From Pseudomonadota bacterium (GTDB lineage: Bacteria > Desulfobacterota > Desulfobulbia > Desulfobulbales > JAGXFP01), in NCBI GenBank assembly GCA_018814305.1, contig JAHJAA010000022.1, positions 1 through 64,000 on the forward strand: DNA of 64,000 nucleotides, given 5' to 3'. Every line of letters starts with the position of its first letter. Position 1 is the stretch's first letter. Both the position numbers and the translations under genes were made by a program. The notes beneath the pieces were generated by a model. The model did no database searches. It had not been told where the DNA came from and saw only the letters and a list, made by a program, of their open reading frames with translations. Shown here piece by piece: positions 26,343-34,710 of the stretch.

Positions 26343-27932
26343 TCAAAATTCATCTATCCAGACCGGCGATTCCTTGGGAGGTTGTCGATCTAATTCTTGC
26401 TGGTTAGCTAACCCGTTTAAATCAACAATTTTTTCCCTGGAAAAATTTCCCAGGATATCACGCATCACGACAGTCACTTCAACCTTCCTGGTATCCTTGT
26501 CCTCAGGAAGTGCCACATCCATCATCAATGGTGCCGCTTCGGCAACCCGTACTACATTTCGTCCAGCGGCAGGAGGCACCAATTGCTCAGCGACTTTAAT
26601 GACCTTATTTGGAAGAGTCACATCCATTCGATAGGGGAGTTGATCTCCCTCGGCTACCTTAATCAATTCACCGGTTTCAGAGCGCATTTCCATCCGCCAG
26701 AAAGCGATAGGTACTTTTCCATCATGATCAAGGTCGACAATCATGTCTCGCCCTTGATTTTTTGCCTCAAGAACCATGGCTGGAGGGGTCCTGGCAACAG
26801 CTACAGGCTGGGTCGCCACCGCTAAATTATCGGAACGGTCCCAAACTTGCAAAGTTACCCGGTATATACCTTCAGCGGCAGGCCAACCATCTTTGCCCCG
26901 GCCATTCCAAACGAATCTTTTAGGTAATTGCCCATACCCGGTATAACTCATCTGCTCCTGCCCGGCCTCATCCTCAACCTTGAGTTTCCAACGAGCAACC
27001 GGCTCCCGCCTTAACATTCTTGGAATAATAATTACCTGGTCCCGAAAGGCCACTGTTCCTTCAAGTTGTACGCCTTTCAACTCCAGAACAAGTTTAGGCG
27101 GAGCACTATCAATGGTATAAGCACCCAGAAATGCGACTTTTTTATACCCAGACGGCCAATTTATAACGAGGGTGACCGGATAACGCCCATCACGGTCTGA
27201 TACCATCCAATCTGACTCATAACCAAAACCATCCTCGGATTGCCGAGCCATGTAGACCCGCCCCGAAACCTTAAAAAAGACCCTGGGCATATCTTCATCG
27301 GACCAGCGAGTCCTCAATCGGACATTACAATTAACCTGATCTCCCCTTCGGACATGAACAGGAGTCAAATCTACACTTTCTATTTCCAAGGCATGTTGTT
27401 GTTTTTCGACCGTTTCAAACTCAACCGGCCACGAAGTCATAACATTTTGCGCAAGTCGAGGCAGTAACCCTTCCGCTTCCTCCTTCTCACCAACCCCAAG
27501 TAAATTCACAATATCTTGCTGACTCAACCCGCCTGACCCGGTCCAGAGGGTCCGAGTATCCTCGGTTCTGACCAAATAAAGAGTCAATCCAAAGGAAGGT
27601 GATATCTTTTCCTGCCGCAAAGTCATGGTCCCGAAGAGGATCAAATCTACGCCAAGTTCTTCCCGAGCCAATATTATATGTCTGGTGTCCAAAAAGCCCA
27701 ACCACCGAACCCGGTTCCGAGCCATAAAAGACATAACCTCATCTTTAGCTACAACATCAAATCCCTTTTGATTCATATCCCAAGAGAGATATTCCGTCAT
27801 TTCAATATTGACGCCATTTTGACCTTGGCTTAAATCTTCAATCGGAAACACCGCCATGGTCATTGACCAAGCTGGAGCCGCGTGAAAAAAAACCCACGCT
27901 AGAAGTATCGGTAACAAATATTGACGCTGCAT
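26343..27932 (-). CDS. Exported protein with CsgG-like N-terminus and FlgD-like Ig domains
   Basis: A protein of about 529 residues with a cleavable signal (QRQYLLPILLAWVFFHAAPA) and a GGAGGT site 6 bases upstream. Residues about 20-170 are CsgG/LpoB-like: MTMAVFPIEDLSQGQNGVNI, ELGVDLILFGTMTLRQEK, LYLVRTEDTRTLWTG. Several Ig-like modules follow, one of which matches the FlgD Ig pattern (RFVWNGRGKDGWPAAEGIYR). There are no heme motifs. It lies between two small CsgG-like lipoprotein genes (about 260 bases after it and 90 before it). A structural or assembly role in the envelope is the simplest reading. Confidence 0.7.
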   Translation of the reverse strand: MQRQYLLPILLAWVFFHAAPAWSMTMAVFPIEDLSQGQNGVNIEMTEYLSWDMNQKGFDVVAKDEVMSFMARNRVRWLGFLDTRHIILAREELGVDLILFGTMTLRQEKISPSFGLTLYLVRTEDTRTLWTGSGGLSQQDIVNLLGVGEKEEAEGLLPRLAQNVMTSWPVEFETVEKQQHALEIESVDLTPVHVRRGDQVNCNVRLRTRWSDEDMPRVFFKVSGRVYMARQSEDGFGYESDWMVSDRDGRYPVTLVINWPSGYKKVAFLGAYTIDSAPPKLVLELKGVQLEGTVAFRDQVIIIPRMLRREPVARWKLKVEDEAGQEQMSYTGYGQLPKRFVWNGRGKDGWPAAEGIYRVTLQVWDRSDNLAVATQPVAVARTPPAMVLEAKNQGRDMIVDLDHDGKVPIAFWRMEMRSETGELIKVAEGDQLPYRMDVTLPNKVIKVAEQLVPPAAGRNVVRVAEAAPLMMDVALPEDKDTRKVEVTVVMRDILGNFSREKIVDLNGLANQQELDRQPPKESPVWIDEF

Positions 27933-28043
27933 ACGAATACCTCCAACCACCTTAGTGCAAAGCCACCTGCTAAAATCAATTTCAAAACAGATCGAGCGAA
28001 TTATCTCGAATCCTTAAACAATATATCTCTTTTCTATTATACA

Positions 28044-28619
28044 CTATTTTTGAGCCAAATTCCGCAACATATTACGAATAAGCTTTAGATTCACATGGAA
28101 ATTGTCCGTAGGAGCAATCCCAAAAATACGCCCTAAAATCGTCTCAGTGGTCCAACGCCCGCTGGCCTGCCAAATAATCATGGAGGCTTGAGCGTCAACC
28201 AGTCGAAGGGTCAAAGCGACCTGAGGATATTTCGATGAACCAGCTGCGGTAGAATCGACAAGATCAACCGAGCCAAGAAGAAAGGCCTGAACATTCAAGC
28301 GTTGCCCCAGACGTTTCAGATTGATCATATCGACCGGCAAAGTGGGATCGATAACCTCTTCAATCATAACACTGTCAACGACACCACGATCAACGACATC
28401 GGCCACTCCCATTGCCAACAACTGGGTAATAGCAATATTTCGTGATCTTTCACTGGCGTATAGATCATTTGAGTTATTCTGAAAAGGCAGGACTGCTATC
28501 CTGCTGATTGCCTCAAGATCAACATCCTCTCGAAGAAATTCTTCACTCACAAACCGGCCACTACAACCTGCCATAAGGGCCAGTAATACCAGCCCGTAAA
28601 TCAAAGAGAAGATCTTCAT
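28044..28619 (-). CDS. Small CsgG/LpoB-like lipoprotein, second copy
   Basis: A 191-residue predicted lipoprotein (KIFSLIYGLVLLALMAGC). It carries ISRIAVLPFQNNSNDLYASE, a helix ending at VADVVDRGVV, LGQRLNVQAFLLGSVDLVDS, and VALTLRLVDAQASMIIWQAS, the strand-helix order of CsgG/GNA1162-like folds. It is diverged from the copy at 25474. Downstream genes on the same strand are the Ig/CsgG-like protein and the foldase, so it may head that operon. The foldback element at 28707-28900 lies in its upstream region. Confidence 0.75.
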   Translation of the reverse strand: MKIFSLIYGLVLLALMAGCSGRFVSEEFLREDVDLEAISRIAVLPFQNNSNDLYASERSRNIAITQLLAMGVADVVDRGVVDSVMIEEVIDPTLPVDMINLKRLGQRLNVQAFLLGSVDLVDSTAAGSSKYPQVALTLRLVDAQASMIIWQASGRWTTETILGRIFGIAPTDNFHVNLKLIRNMLRNLAQK

Positions 28620-28706
28620 CCCCAGACTCCTTCTTTAAGAATTAAAATAAATGACCGACAGGTACGACTCTCACCTTGTCATCCCGATGGTTTTCAAAAA
28701 TCACCC

Positions 28707-28900
28707 TATTGTAGCGAGCCTTCTGCAAAATGAACATCTGCTCCGATCGGCTAAAAATACCCTCTGCGGCGTCTTCATTATGAAATCGTCCTCGCCGTAG
28801 CTCTGCTACGCCTTCAGGCGATTTCATAATTCATCCTTGCATAGGATATTTTTCTCTCGATCTCGCTACGACGTTCATTTTGCAATAGGCTCTAGCAATA
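28707..28900. repeat. Long foldback (MITE-like) element, about 194 bases
   Basis: The outer arms GAGCCTTCTGCAAAATGAAC and GTTCATTTTGCAATAGGCTC pair. Further in, ATTATGAAATCG pairs with CGATTTCATAAT, and the centre reads GCCGTAGCTCTGCTACGCC. Pairing extends imperfectly along the whole length. It is non-coding and lies between the barrel gene and the small CsgG-like lipoprotein gene. Its layout resembles the element at 11884-12029, though the sequence differs. Confidence 0.75.
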
Positions 28901-28968
28901 ACCATAATCAGTCCCTGAACGGACTTCAGGCCCAAGCCACCAACGGCCCCATTGGGGACAGAATATAT

Positions 28969-31062
28969 CTATCGGATTGAAAAACGTGCCGAAAGAGTAC
29001 TGTCAAACCGGAATTCATTCTCCGTCCCATCTCCAAGATTCAGATAAAGCATACCCAGCTTCAGGGATAAATTATTGTTAATACCCCACGCTAAACTCAT
29101 TTCACCTCGATGATCAATCTGGCTTTGCTCAAAATAATAGTATCGAAGGAACGTCTGGATGTTTCTGCCAACCGCCAGAGAAAATGCCGAGGTCATCGAC
29201 AAGCTATCATCAGAATCTTTTTGATAGGCATAAGAGGCCGTCCCATTCCAGGAAAAGGCCCGAGAAAGTTGCCAACTCATCGTCAAAGAGGAATTGAGCT
29301 GATCAATATTCTTTGCCTGGGTTTTCTGGCGATCATATGACTCATTCAGTGAGAGAACCAATGAAGGCTTCAACCTCGAGGTTATACCAAAGTCAGCGGT
29401 ATAATTTTCCGTATCATTCTTTGAAAGGAAGTCTTCTCGTTGAGCATATTTAAGTCCAAACTGTGATTGCAAATCCGGATACAGCTGGGCATTGCCATAA
29501 AAACTGTACAGATCGGTGGTCGAGATCAGCTCCCCAGCTGTAATATTATCAGATCGCGACCAACCGATGCTCCCAAACAGCGTCGGCAAAAAGGTCTGAC
29601 TTAGATTGAAACTGAGATTGTTATTTTCATAATCATCACGATCTATCTGATTAACCTGGCTCGATCCTGCGCTCAAAGATCCGCTTGTCCCCCAAACTGG
29701 ATTTTTATATTGCAGTTTTGATGAATGATACAGTGAGTTTGAATCGATTCCAGGATCAGATTGCTCCTCCGTCACCTGCAGATCATATCCGAGAGAGAAG
29801 TTTCTCAAAAATTCGAGATCAAATCCAAAGCTTGTTGCGCTAGATTTCTGTTCTGAATCTGTTGAAACTATAGTACCTGTAGTTTCCCGTTTGACCTGCA
29901 GAGCTACAACTTCACTGAAACTGATATCAGGAGCGTTTAACCTCAATTGGACCATGATTTTTAAATAATTATTCTGCAGGTTGCCAATCGGAATAATAAA
30001 TCGTTTATTTACACTATCATATTGAGCCGACAAAGAACCAAGGGTTTCCTCTCTCCATCCCGAGCCAAGAATATCGGTTGAAAAGAGACGCCAGAGCAAA
30101 CTTGAAGTGGAGCCTCGGAAGAGCTGATCAGTATATAAATAAATCATCCCCACTTCTTGACCACTGACCCGGATAATTATTGAATTATCACTGGTATTAG
30201 AATGAACCGTATAGGCAGGGGTCTCAAGAACGCCATCACGCATACTGTTATTATGAACCGGGTCATCAATCCCATCGGAGGGTGTTGTATCGGTTCCTGT
30301 TCGAACTTGTGAGATCAACTGGTCTAGATAAGCAACCCCATACATATCAGTCTTGGCTTCTCTGCTCCCCGCATCGCGTTTAAAATCCTGGGCAACATGG
30401 AATTTCAAACGCTTCCCCCAAAGGGAATGACCTGCTGAGATATTTGCTGATTGAGATACCTGGTTTCTTTCGAGTCCGGTGTCGACATTACCTTCCTTAT
30501 CTGCCCTTAAGGTATACACCAGATTGAAGGCCCGGAGGTTCCAATCTATAGTGGAAAATAAACTATGGGAAAGTGTATTGATTCTCTTCGGAGACAAATG
30601 ATCACTGGACTCGGATTGGGTCAAAGATGTCCGCAGATTTGGCCAATAGGCCTTCTGCCAAAGGCTGACCCCTTCAAGCTCATACGTGGTGCGTTCAGGG
30701 TACGAAGCCACCGACAAGTCACGGACCGTTGAAGCCTTCGCATCGAGAGAGAATATATAATTTTTAATTCTACCTTGAAGATCAGAAGACAACGTTTTGT
30801 TAACCTCTTGATGGGTTACCCATCGCTGTCCATAGCGGATAAATTCAACAGTTGAAAGAAATGGGGTAAACTCCTGGCCGGCACCAACAAAGGCAGCCTG
30901 ATTATACGACTGTATAACCTCACCACTAACCAGCTCATCCGTCTGCCAGGTAACGGAATATCCCATATTCGCCATTACCGGCCTCACCCGAAAAAACAAG
31001 GCCGTAATAACCAATAGAAGAATATATACCCAGCACCACTCCTTTGACAGAGCTTTGAGCAT
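28969..31062 (-). CDS. Predicted outer-membrane beta-barrel (porin-like)
   Basis: A protein of about 697 residues with a signal peptide (LLLVITALFFRVRPVMA) and a GGGGG site upstream of the internal ATG. After an N-terminal domain it consists of alternating amphipathic strands, for example FNLVYTLRADKEGN, FSLGYDLQVTEEQS, FGSIGWSRSDNI and FLRYYYFEQSQID, ending LSARFSIR. About 20-26 strands seem possible. There are no heme motifs. It is flanked by the 16-heme gene (31466) and CsgG-like genes on the same strand, the setting expected of the porin in a porin-cytochrome conduit. It may be the sheath around a cytochrome crossing the outer membrane. That role is inference; a plain outer-membrane or secretion barrel is an alternative. 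Confidence 0.75.
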   Translation of the reverse strand: MLKALSKEWCWVYILLLVITALFFRVRPVMANMGYSVTWQTDELVSGEVIQSYNQAAFVGAGQEFTPFLSTVEFIRYGQRWVTHQEVNKTLSSDLQGRIKNYIFSLDAKASTVRDLSVASYPERTTYELEGVSLWQKAYWPNLRTSLTQSESSDHLSPKRINTLSHSLFSTIDWNLRAFNLVYTLRADKEGNVDTGLERNQVSQSANISAGHSLWGKRLKFHVAQDFKRDAGSREAKTDMYGVAYLDQLISQVRTGTDTTPSDGIDDPVHNNSMRDGVLETPAYTVHSNTSDNSIIIRVSGQEVGMIYLYTDQLFRGSTSSLLWRLFSTDILGSGWREETLGSLSAQYDSVNKRFIIPIGNLQNNYLKIMVQLRLNAPDISFSEVVALQVKRETTGTIVSTDSEQKSSATSFGFDLEFLRNFSLGYDLQVTEEQSDPGIDSNSLYHSSKLQYKNPVWGTSGSLSAGSSQVNQIDRDDYENNNLSFNLSQTFLPTLFGSIGWSRSDNITAGELISTTDLYSFYGNAQLYPDLQSQFGLKYAQREDFLSKNDTENYTADFGITSRLKPSLVLSLNESYDRQKTQAKNIDQLNSSLTMSWQLSRAFSWNGTASYAYQKDSDDSLSMTSAFSLAVGRNIQTFLRYYYFEQSQIDHRGEMSLAWGINNNLSLKLGMLYLNLGDGTENEFRFDSTLSARFSIR

Positions 31063-31240
31063 AATCGGATTTCCCCCCACGTACTCCCTGCAGAAATCTC
31101 TACCACCCAAACCCAACACCAGATCACCAATAAAAACCTATACCCTACAGGAGATAGGATCACCATGTAAAACGAATCTTGAAACACCATGGTGAAAATT
31201 AACTACAGGCTACCTTGAATAATGGCCTTTTGGTCCGATC

Positions 31241-31308
31241 TCTGCGTAATACGAAAAATTTTATCCTCGGAATATCAATTATATGTCTCCGGGATAAATT
31301 TTACGCAG
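31241..31308. other. Hairpin in the leader of the barrel gene
   Basis: CTGCGTAA pairs with TTACGCAG, and inside it AATTTTATCC with CGGA pairs with TCCG and GGATAAATT. It lies about 180 bases upstream of the barrel start and could be a leader structure or another small foldback element. Confidence 0.45.
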
Positions 31309-31411
31309 GCCTTGATCTCGAACAAAAAAACTCATAATTCCAGATACCCTACAATATCGATGATTCAGTGGAAATTAAGGCCCCCCTAAAGCCCACGCAG
31401 GTGGCAGATCA

Positions 31412-31455
31412 CAAAAAGCTGGGATATCCCCCTGAAATTAAAAGGATATCCCAGC
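31412..31455 (-). terminator. Terminator of the 16-heme gene at 31466
   Basis: GCTGGGATATCC and GGATATCCCAGC form a perfect 12-base stem with a 14-base loop. On the minus strand it is followed by five T. It is just past the stop at 31466, so the barrel gene is likely transcribed separately or by read-through. Confidence 0.8.
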
Positions 31456-31465
31456 AAAATAATTT

Positions 31466-33181
31466 TCAATGTGCTTTTATCTTCGGAACCTTGCGATCAT
31501 ATGTTTTGGGGGCATGACACCCTACCACACAGGTCCCACCGGTATCGGTTCTGGTAATATTAATAGGATAGGACCATGCCCCAAAAGGAACTTCATATCG
31601 GATGTGCTTATCCTGGTTACTGGCATGTGGATCATGACAGGCGGTACAGGTTCTCCCTTTTTCACTATTCACATGAAAGAAGTGAAGGTTATAACTCCCA
31701 TCTCTAAAATTGGTCAAAGTCTCTGTCGTCTTAGTCTTAGCGATATCTTTATTATGACACCCAAAACAGAGATCATACTTCTGAGGCCCGTATTCACTAT
31801 AAAATTCAGTCGGGTAATCCCTTACTAATAAGCGACTATAGGTTGAACCATGGGGATTATGACATTCTGTACACGATCCGGTCTGGACTGGACCATGGCG
31901 GTTCTTACTTTCCGAGATATAGTCGCCGAGATCGGTATGACAGGAAAGGCACATGGTCTCAAGGGAATCTTTCAACATTGAAGGATAACTGGAGGAGTGG
32001 ACCCGATGACAATCAACACATCGACCTTCGGCAACTGGTGGATGTTTTACGGTAGCATTATTGATGGTCGCATAAATTTCAGGGGTTGCATCCGCATGAC
32101 ACATGGCGCAAAGCGTACCATCATCTCCCTTCTTTATTAATTGGTACTTATTGGGTGAACTGTGTGGATCATGACACTGACTACAATCTTCCTGTACCGG
32201 GGCATGCAGGTACTCCATTTGAAACTCCACTTTTCGATCCTCGTGACACAGGAAGCAGAGTTCGCCCCCGGCTGGAGGGGCAATCAATAGAAAGTTATTC
32301 GGTGAAGAATGGGGACGATGGCAGGCGATACAGTCACCCTCCTCGACCGGAGCATGCTGATGATCTTTAGAAAACATCCCTTTTTCATGACAATTATAGC
32401 AGAGGGTGCTGACCCGGTCGCCGGTTCCATTCAGCTGATAACGCATATCCGATTCATGGGGATTATGGCATTCAGTACATCCTTCTTCGACCGGGGCATG
32501 AAGTACCTTCTGTGAAAATTCTTCTTTTCGAGCCTGATGACAAATAGTACATAATTCCTGTCCGCTTCTCTCCATAAAAGATGGCTCAAAGGAGCCATGG
32601 GGGCTGTGGCAGGAGATACAGACCCCGGCGCCAACCGGGCCATGGACATGTTTTGCCTTTCCTTTATCTTCATGACATTTTGTGGTGCAATTTGAGCGAG
32701 CCGGCACTAGTTTTTTAAAATCAAATTGCCCCTTGCGTAATCGATGACATTCATTACAAAGCAAGGCGGCTGGTTTGGTATGGACATAAAATCGTTTATA
32801 ATCCTGGGGAGGTGCTTTCTTTTTCCGATCTTTGGTATAAAATACATTTACTAGTGATTTATCGGAACCCGACTCAAGTCGAATGGTATTTAATCCCTCT
32901 TTCAAGGTAATCCCAACCCCAAAAACCCCACCATCGGTTACATTAATCTGCCCTTTTTTAGCATCAGCATCAACCCCACTGATGGCCACATTTTTCTGCC
33001 CGTTTGAGACGACGCCTGCCAGAAAAAGATCCCCCTCAATCACCCAAATCTGATCAGGGGGAGAGACGACCCTAATACCAGCATCAGCAGCAAAAGCCTG
33101 TCCAGCACTAGTCGCACTTAATATGAGTACAATGAAACCTAGAAAAGTCACAACCCCTTGTGAATATTTACTTCTGTCCAT
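31466..33181 (-). CDS. Hexadecaheme cytochrome with N-terminal Ig-like domain (14 CXXCH, 2 CX3CH)
   Basis: A 571-residue exported protein (signal ending near GQAFAADA). Residues about 35-115 form an Ig/Big-like sandwich (IRVVSPPDQIWVIEGDLF, then GVGITLKEGLNTIRLES). Sixteen heme motifs follow: CNECH, CTTKCH (three spacers), CISCH, CTICH, CTECH, CYNCH, CIACH, CFLCH, CSQCH, CAMCH, CVDCH, CLSCH, CTECH, CFGCH, CTACH and the last CVVGCH (three spacers). Most are in doubled pairs with HAPV-E linkers. The neighbouring barrel gene makes this a candidate conduit cytochrome. The 10-heme protein at 36336 has the same layout of an Ig domain then hemes, so the two are probably paralogous. Confidence 0.92.
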   Translation of the reverse strand: MDRSKYSQGVVTFLGFIVLILSATSAGQAFAADAGIRVVSPPDQIWVIEGDLFLAGVVSNGQKNVAISGVDADAKKGQINVTDGGVFGVGITLKEGLNTIRLESGSDKSLVNVFYTKDRKKKAPPQDYKRFYVHTKPAALLCNECHRLRKGQFDFKKLVPARSNCTTKCHEDKGKAKHVHGPVGAGVCISCHSPHGSFEPSFMERSGQELCTICHQARKEEFSQKVLHAPVEEGCTECHNPHESDMRYQLNGTGDRVSTLCYNCHEKGMFSKDHQHAPVEEGDCIACHRPHSSPNNFLLIAPPAGGELCFLCHEDRKVEFQMEYLHAPVQEDCSQCHDPHSSPNKYQLIKKGDDGTLCAMCHADATPEIYATINNATVKHPPVAEGRCVDCHRVHSSSYPSMLKDSLETMCLSCHTDLGDYISESKNRHGPVQTGSCTECHNPHGSTYSRLLVRDYPTEFYSEYGPQKYDLCFGCHNKDIAKTKTTETLTNFRDGSYNLHFFHVNSEKGRTCTACHDPHASNQDKHIRYEVPFGAWSYPINITRTDTGGTCVVGCHAPKTYDRKVPKIKAH

Positions 33182-33496
33182 AATTCATTTCTCCTCGCCG
33201 TCTGGTTGATCAAAAAAGAACAGTCCCATCCAGCCATGTCGCAAGCCGGTTCATAACAATGACAATCCCCCAATCATCATAAAAATATAAATTGAAAGAC
33301 TACAAGGATACCCTAGTGATGTCAAGAATAAAGCAGCACTGACAAGAACCGTGACAAGCGGAACTGGATAGCGAAAAGGACAGCGAAGAAGAGAGCCTAT
33401 TTGTTAAAGTCCAGGATGGGGTCAGCCAAGAAAAACTTAAAATAGCCCTTCCGAATAAGCAGGCATATTCGAAATGCGTTCCTGAAAATTTAAAAT
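33182..33496. other. Gene-free interval
   Basis: Upstream region of the 16-heme gene; a GAGGAGA ribosome site is at its left edge. No gene or RNA is seen. Confidence 0.4.
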
Positions 33497-33535
33497 AAAA
33501 AAAGGAGAACACCTCATCGAGGGGTTCTCCTTTTT
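33497..33535 (-). terminator. Terminator of the second OmcS-like gene
   Basis: AAGGAGAAC and CCTC pair with GAGG and GTTCTCCTT (single bulges) around ATC. On the minus strand it is followed by seven T. It lies about 53 bases past the stop. Confidence 0.88.
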
Positions 33536-33587
33536 ATAACTTACTACCTACAGCTCTTATCAAATCAGGTACTGAAGTCCCTGATAA

Positions 33588-34505
33588 TTACATCCCAGCA
33601 CCGTAGTCATGACAAGACTCACAACCGCCACTATTGGTTGCATCGCCAGCCTGAACCGCAGTATAATCAAAGGAAAGAAGCTTGTCATTAGCACTACCAT
33701 GGGCCACATGACAAGTAACACACATGATCATATCGGTGGCTGCGCCAGCAGTACCCAAGGGCAGCAGGTCAGTGTCGGCATTAGCGTTATAGTTAGCAAC
33801 ATATCCATACGGCTGAGTGGCGACATCCATCGTGGTCAATGAAACATCGGTAGGATGACGAGTCCAAGCATTCACGGCACCCTGGTTGCTGGCCCCATGA
33901 AAAAGACCATGACAAGAACCACACTTGGTATCAAGGGAGGCACTGTCATAAGCATTGGCTGAACGATTAAAACCAACTCCGTAGCAACCATCAGCAGTAC
34001 CGGTTACACCGGAAAGCAGACGATAGACAGTACCAGCACCACCGTGATGTCCGCCGGAAGCGTCATGGCAATTAGCACAACCGAAGGTACCACCAGCAAG
34101 AGCAGCGCCGCCTGGAGGAGTTACACCCAAGTTACCGTCAACGTTCATGCCAGTCAAATCACTGAAAGGATTATGCTGTTTTGCATCAACGGTGTTGTTC
34201 TTAACGAAATACCCACCTGAAAGCATACCCGTTGCTGAGTTGTCATCGACCTGAGGGGCTGAGAACGTTGCAAAAGCCTTCACACCAGTGGTGGTGTTAT
34301 TGCCGCCACCAGTTGCATGACACCCTTCACAAGTACTACCGGCCCGGAGCAGAGTAGCATTAGGTGCAGCACCAACACCGTTGGTACTGGCATGCATGGT
34401 ATGGCAGTTGACACACTGACCACTGACCACACCGGCATTCGCCATTGCAGGCATAAGAAAAGCACCAGCAATCAGACTTCCAAGGATAACCTTCTTGTTT
34501 AACAT
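33588..34505 (-). CDS. OmcS-like hexaheme cytochrome B (candidate filament subunit)
   Basis: A 305-residue exported cytochrome with signal LNKKVILGSLIAGAFLMPAM and a strong AAGGAGG site. Its six motifs are CVNCHTMHAS, CEGCH, CANCH, CGSCHGLFHG, CVTCHVAHGS and CESCHDYGAGM, with RHP between the fourth and fifth and GGHH after the third. Order, spacing style and distal His positions match hexaheme A and, from memory, OmcS of Geobacter sulfurreducens, though it is shorter. It is Ala, Gly and Asn rich, as expected of a compact abundant subunit. It is a single-gene transcript, with a near-consensus promoter about 110 bases upstream and a strong terminator, which points to high expression. A propeller gene lies directly upstream, as for A. 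Polymerisation is inferred. Confidence 0.87.
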   Translation of the reverse strand: MLNKKVILGSLIAGAFLMPAMANAGVVSGQCVNCHTMHASTNGVGAAPNATLLRAGSTCEGCHATGGGNNTTTGVKAFATFSAPQVDDNSATGMLSGGYFVKNNTVDAKQHNPFSDLTGMNVDGNLGVTPPGGAALAGGTFGCANCHDASGGHHGGAGTVYRLLSGVTGTADGCYGVGFNRSANAYDSASLDTKCGSCHGLFHGASNQGAVNAWTRHPTDVSLTTMDVATQPYGYVANYNANADTDLLPLGTAGAATDMIMCVTCHVAHGSANDKLLSFDYTAVQAGDATNSGGCESCHDYGAGM

Positions 34506-34616
34506 CTTCTTTCCTCCTTATTGTTGAATATCGTGCGCTACCCGAAGCGCATCCCCTTTAATCCAAAACAAAAGCTAAATACATATCCCCTTTACAATCC
34601 AGGATCTCACTGAACA

Positions 34617-34645
34617 ATTTATCACGCTAACAGTTCGTATGTCAA
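34617..34645 (-). promoter_or_regulatory. Strong sigma-70-type promoter of OmcS-like B
   Basis: On the minus strand TTGACA (34640-34645) and ATAAAT (34617-34622) are 17 bases apart. The leader of about 100 bases contains a small TGCGC/GCGCA hairpin and ends in AAGGAGG before the ATG. Confidence 0.75.
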
Positions 34646-34710
34646 GATGTTTTTTTGCAGACAGGTATCTTTCACCGTACTGCACCTCTTTAACTCAAAC
34701 CGCCAACAAA

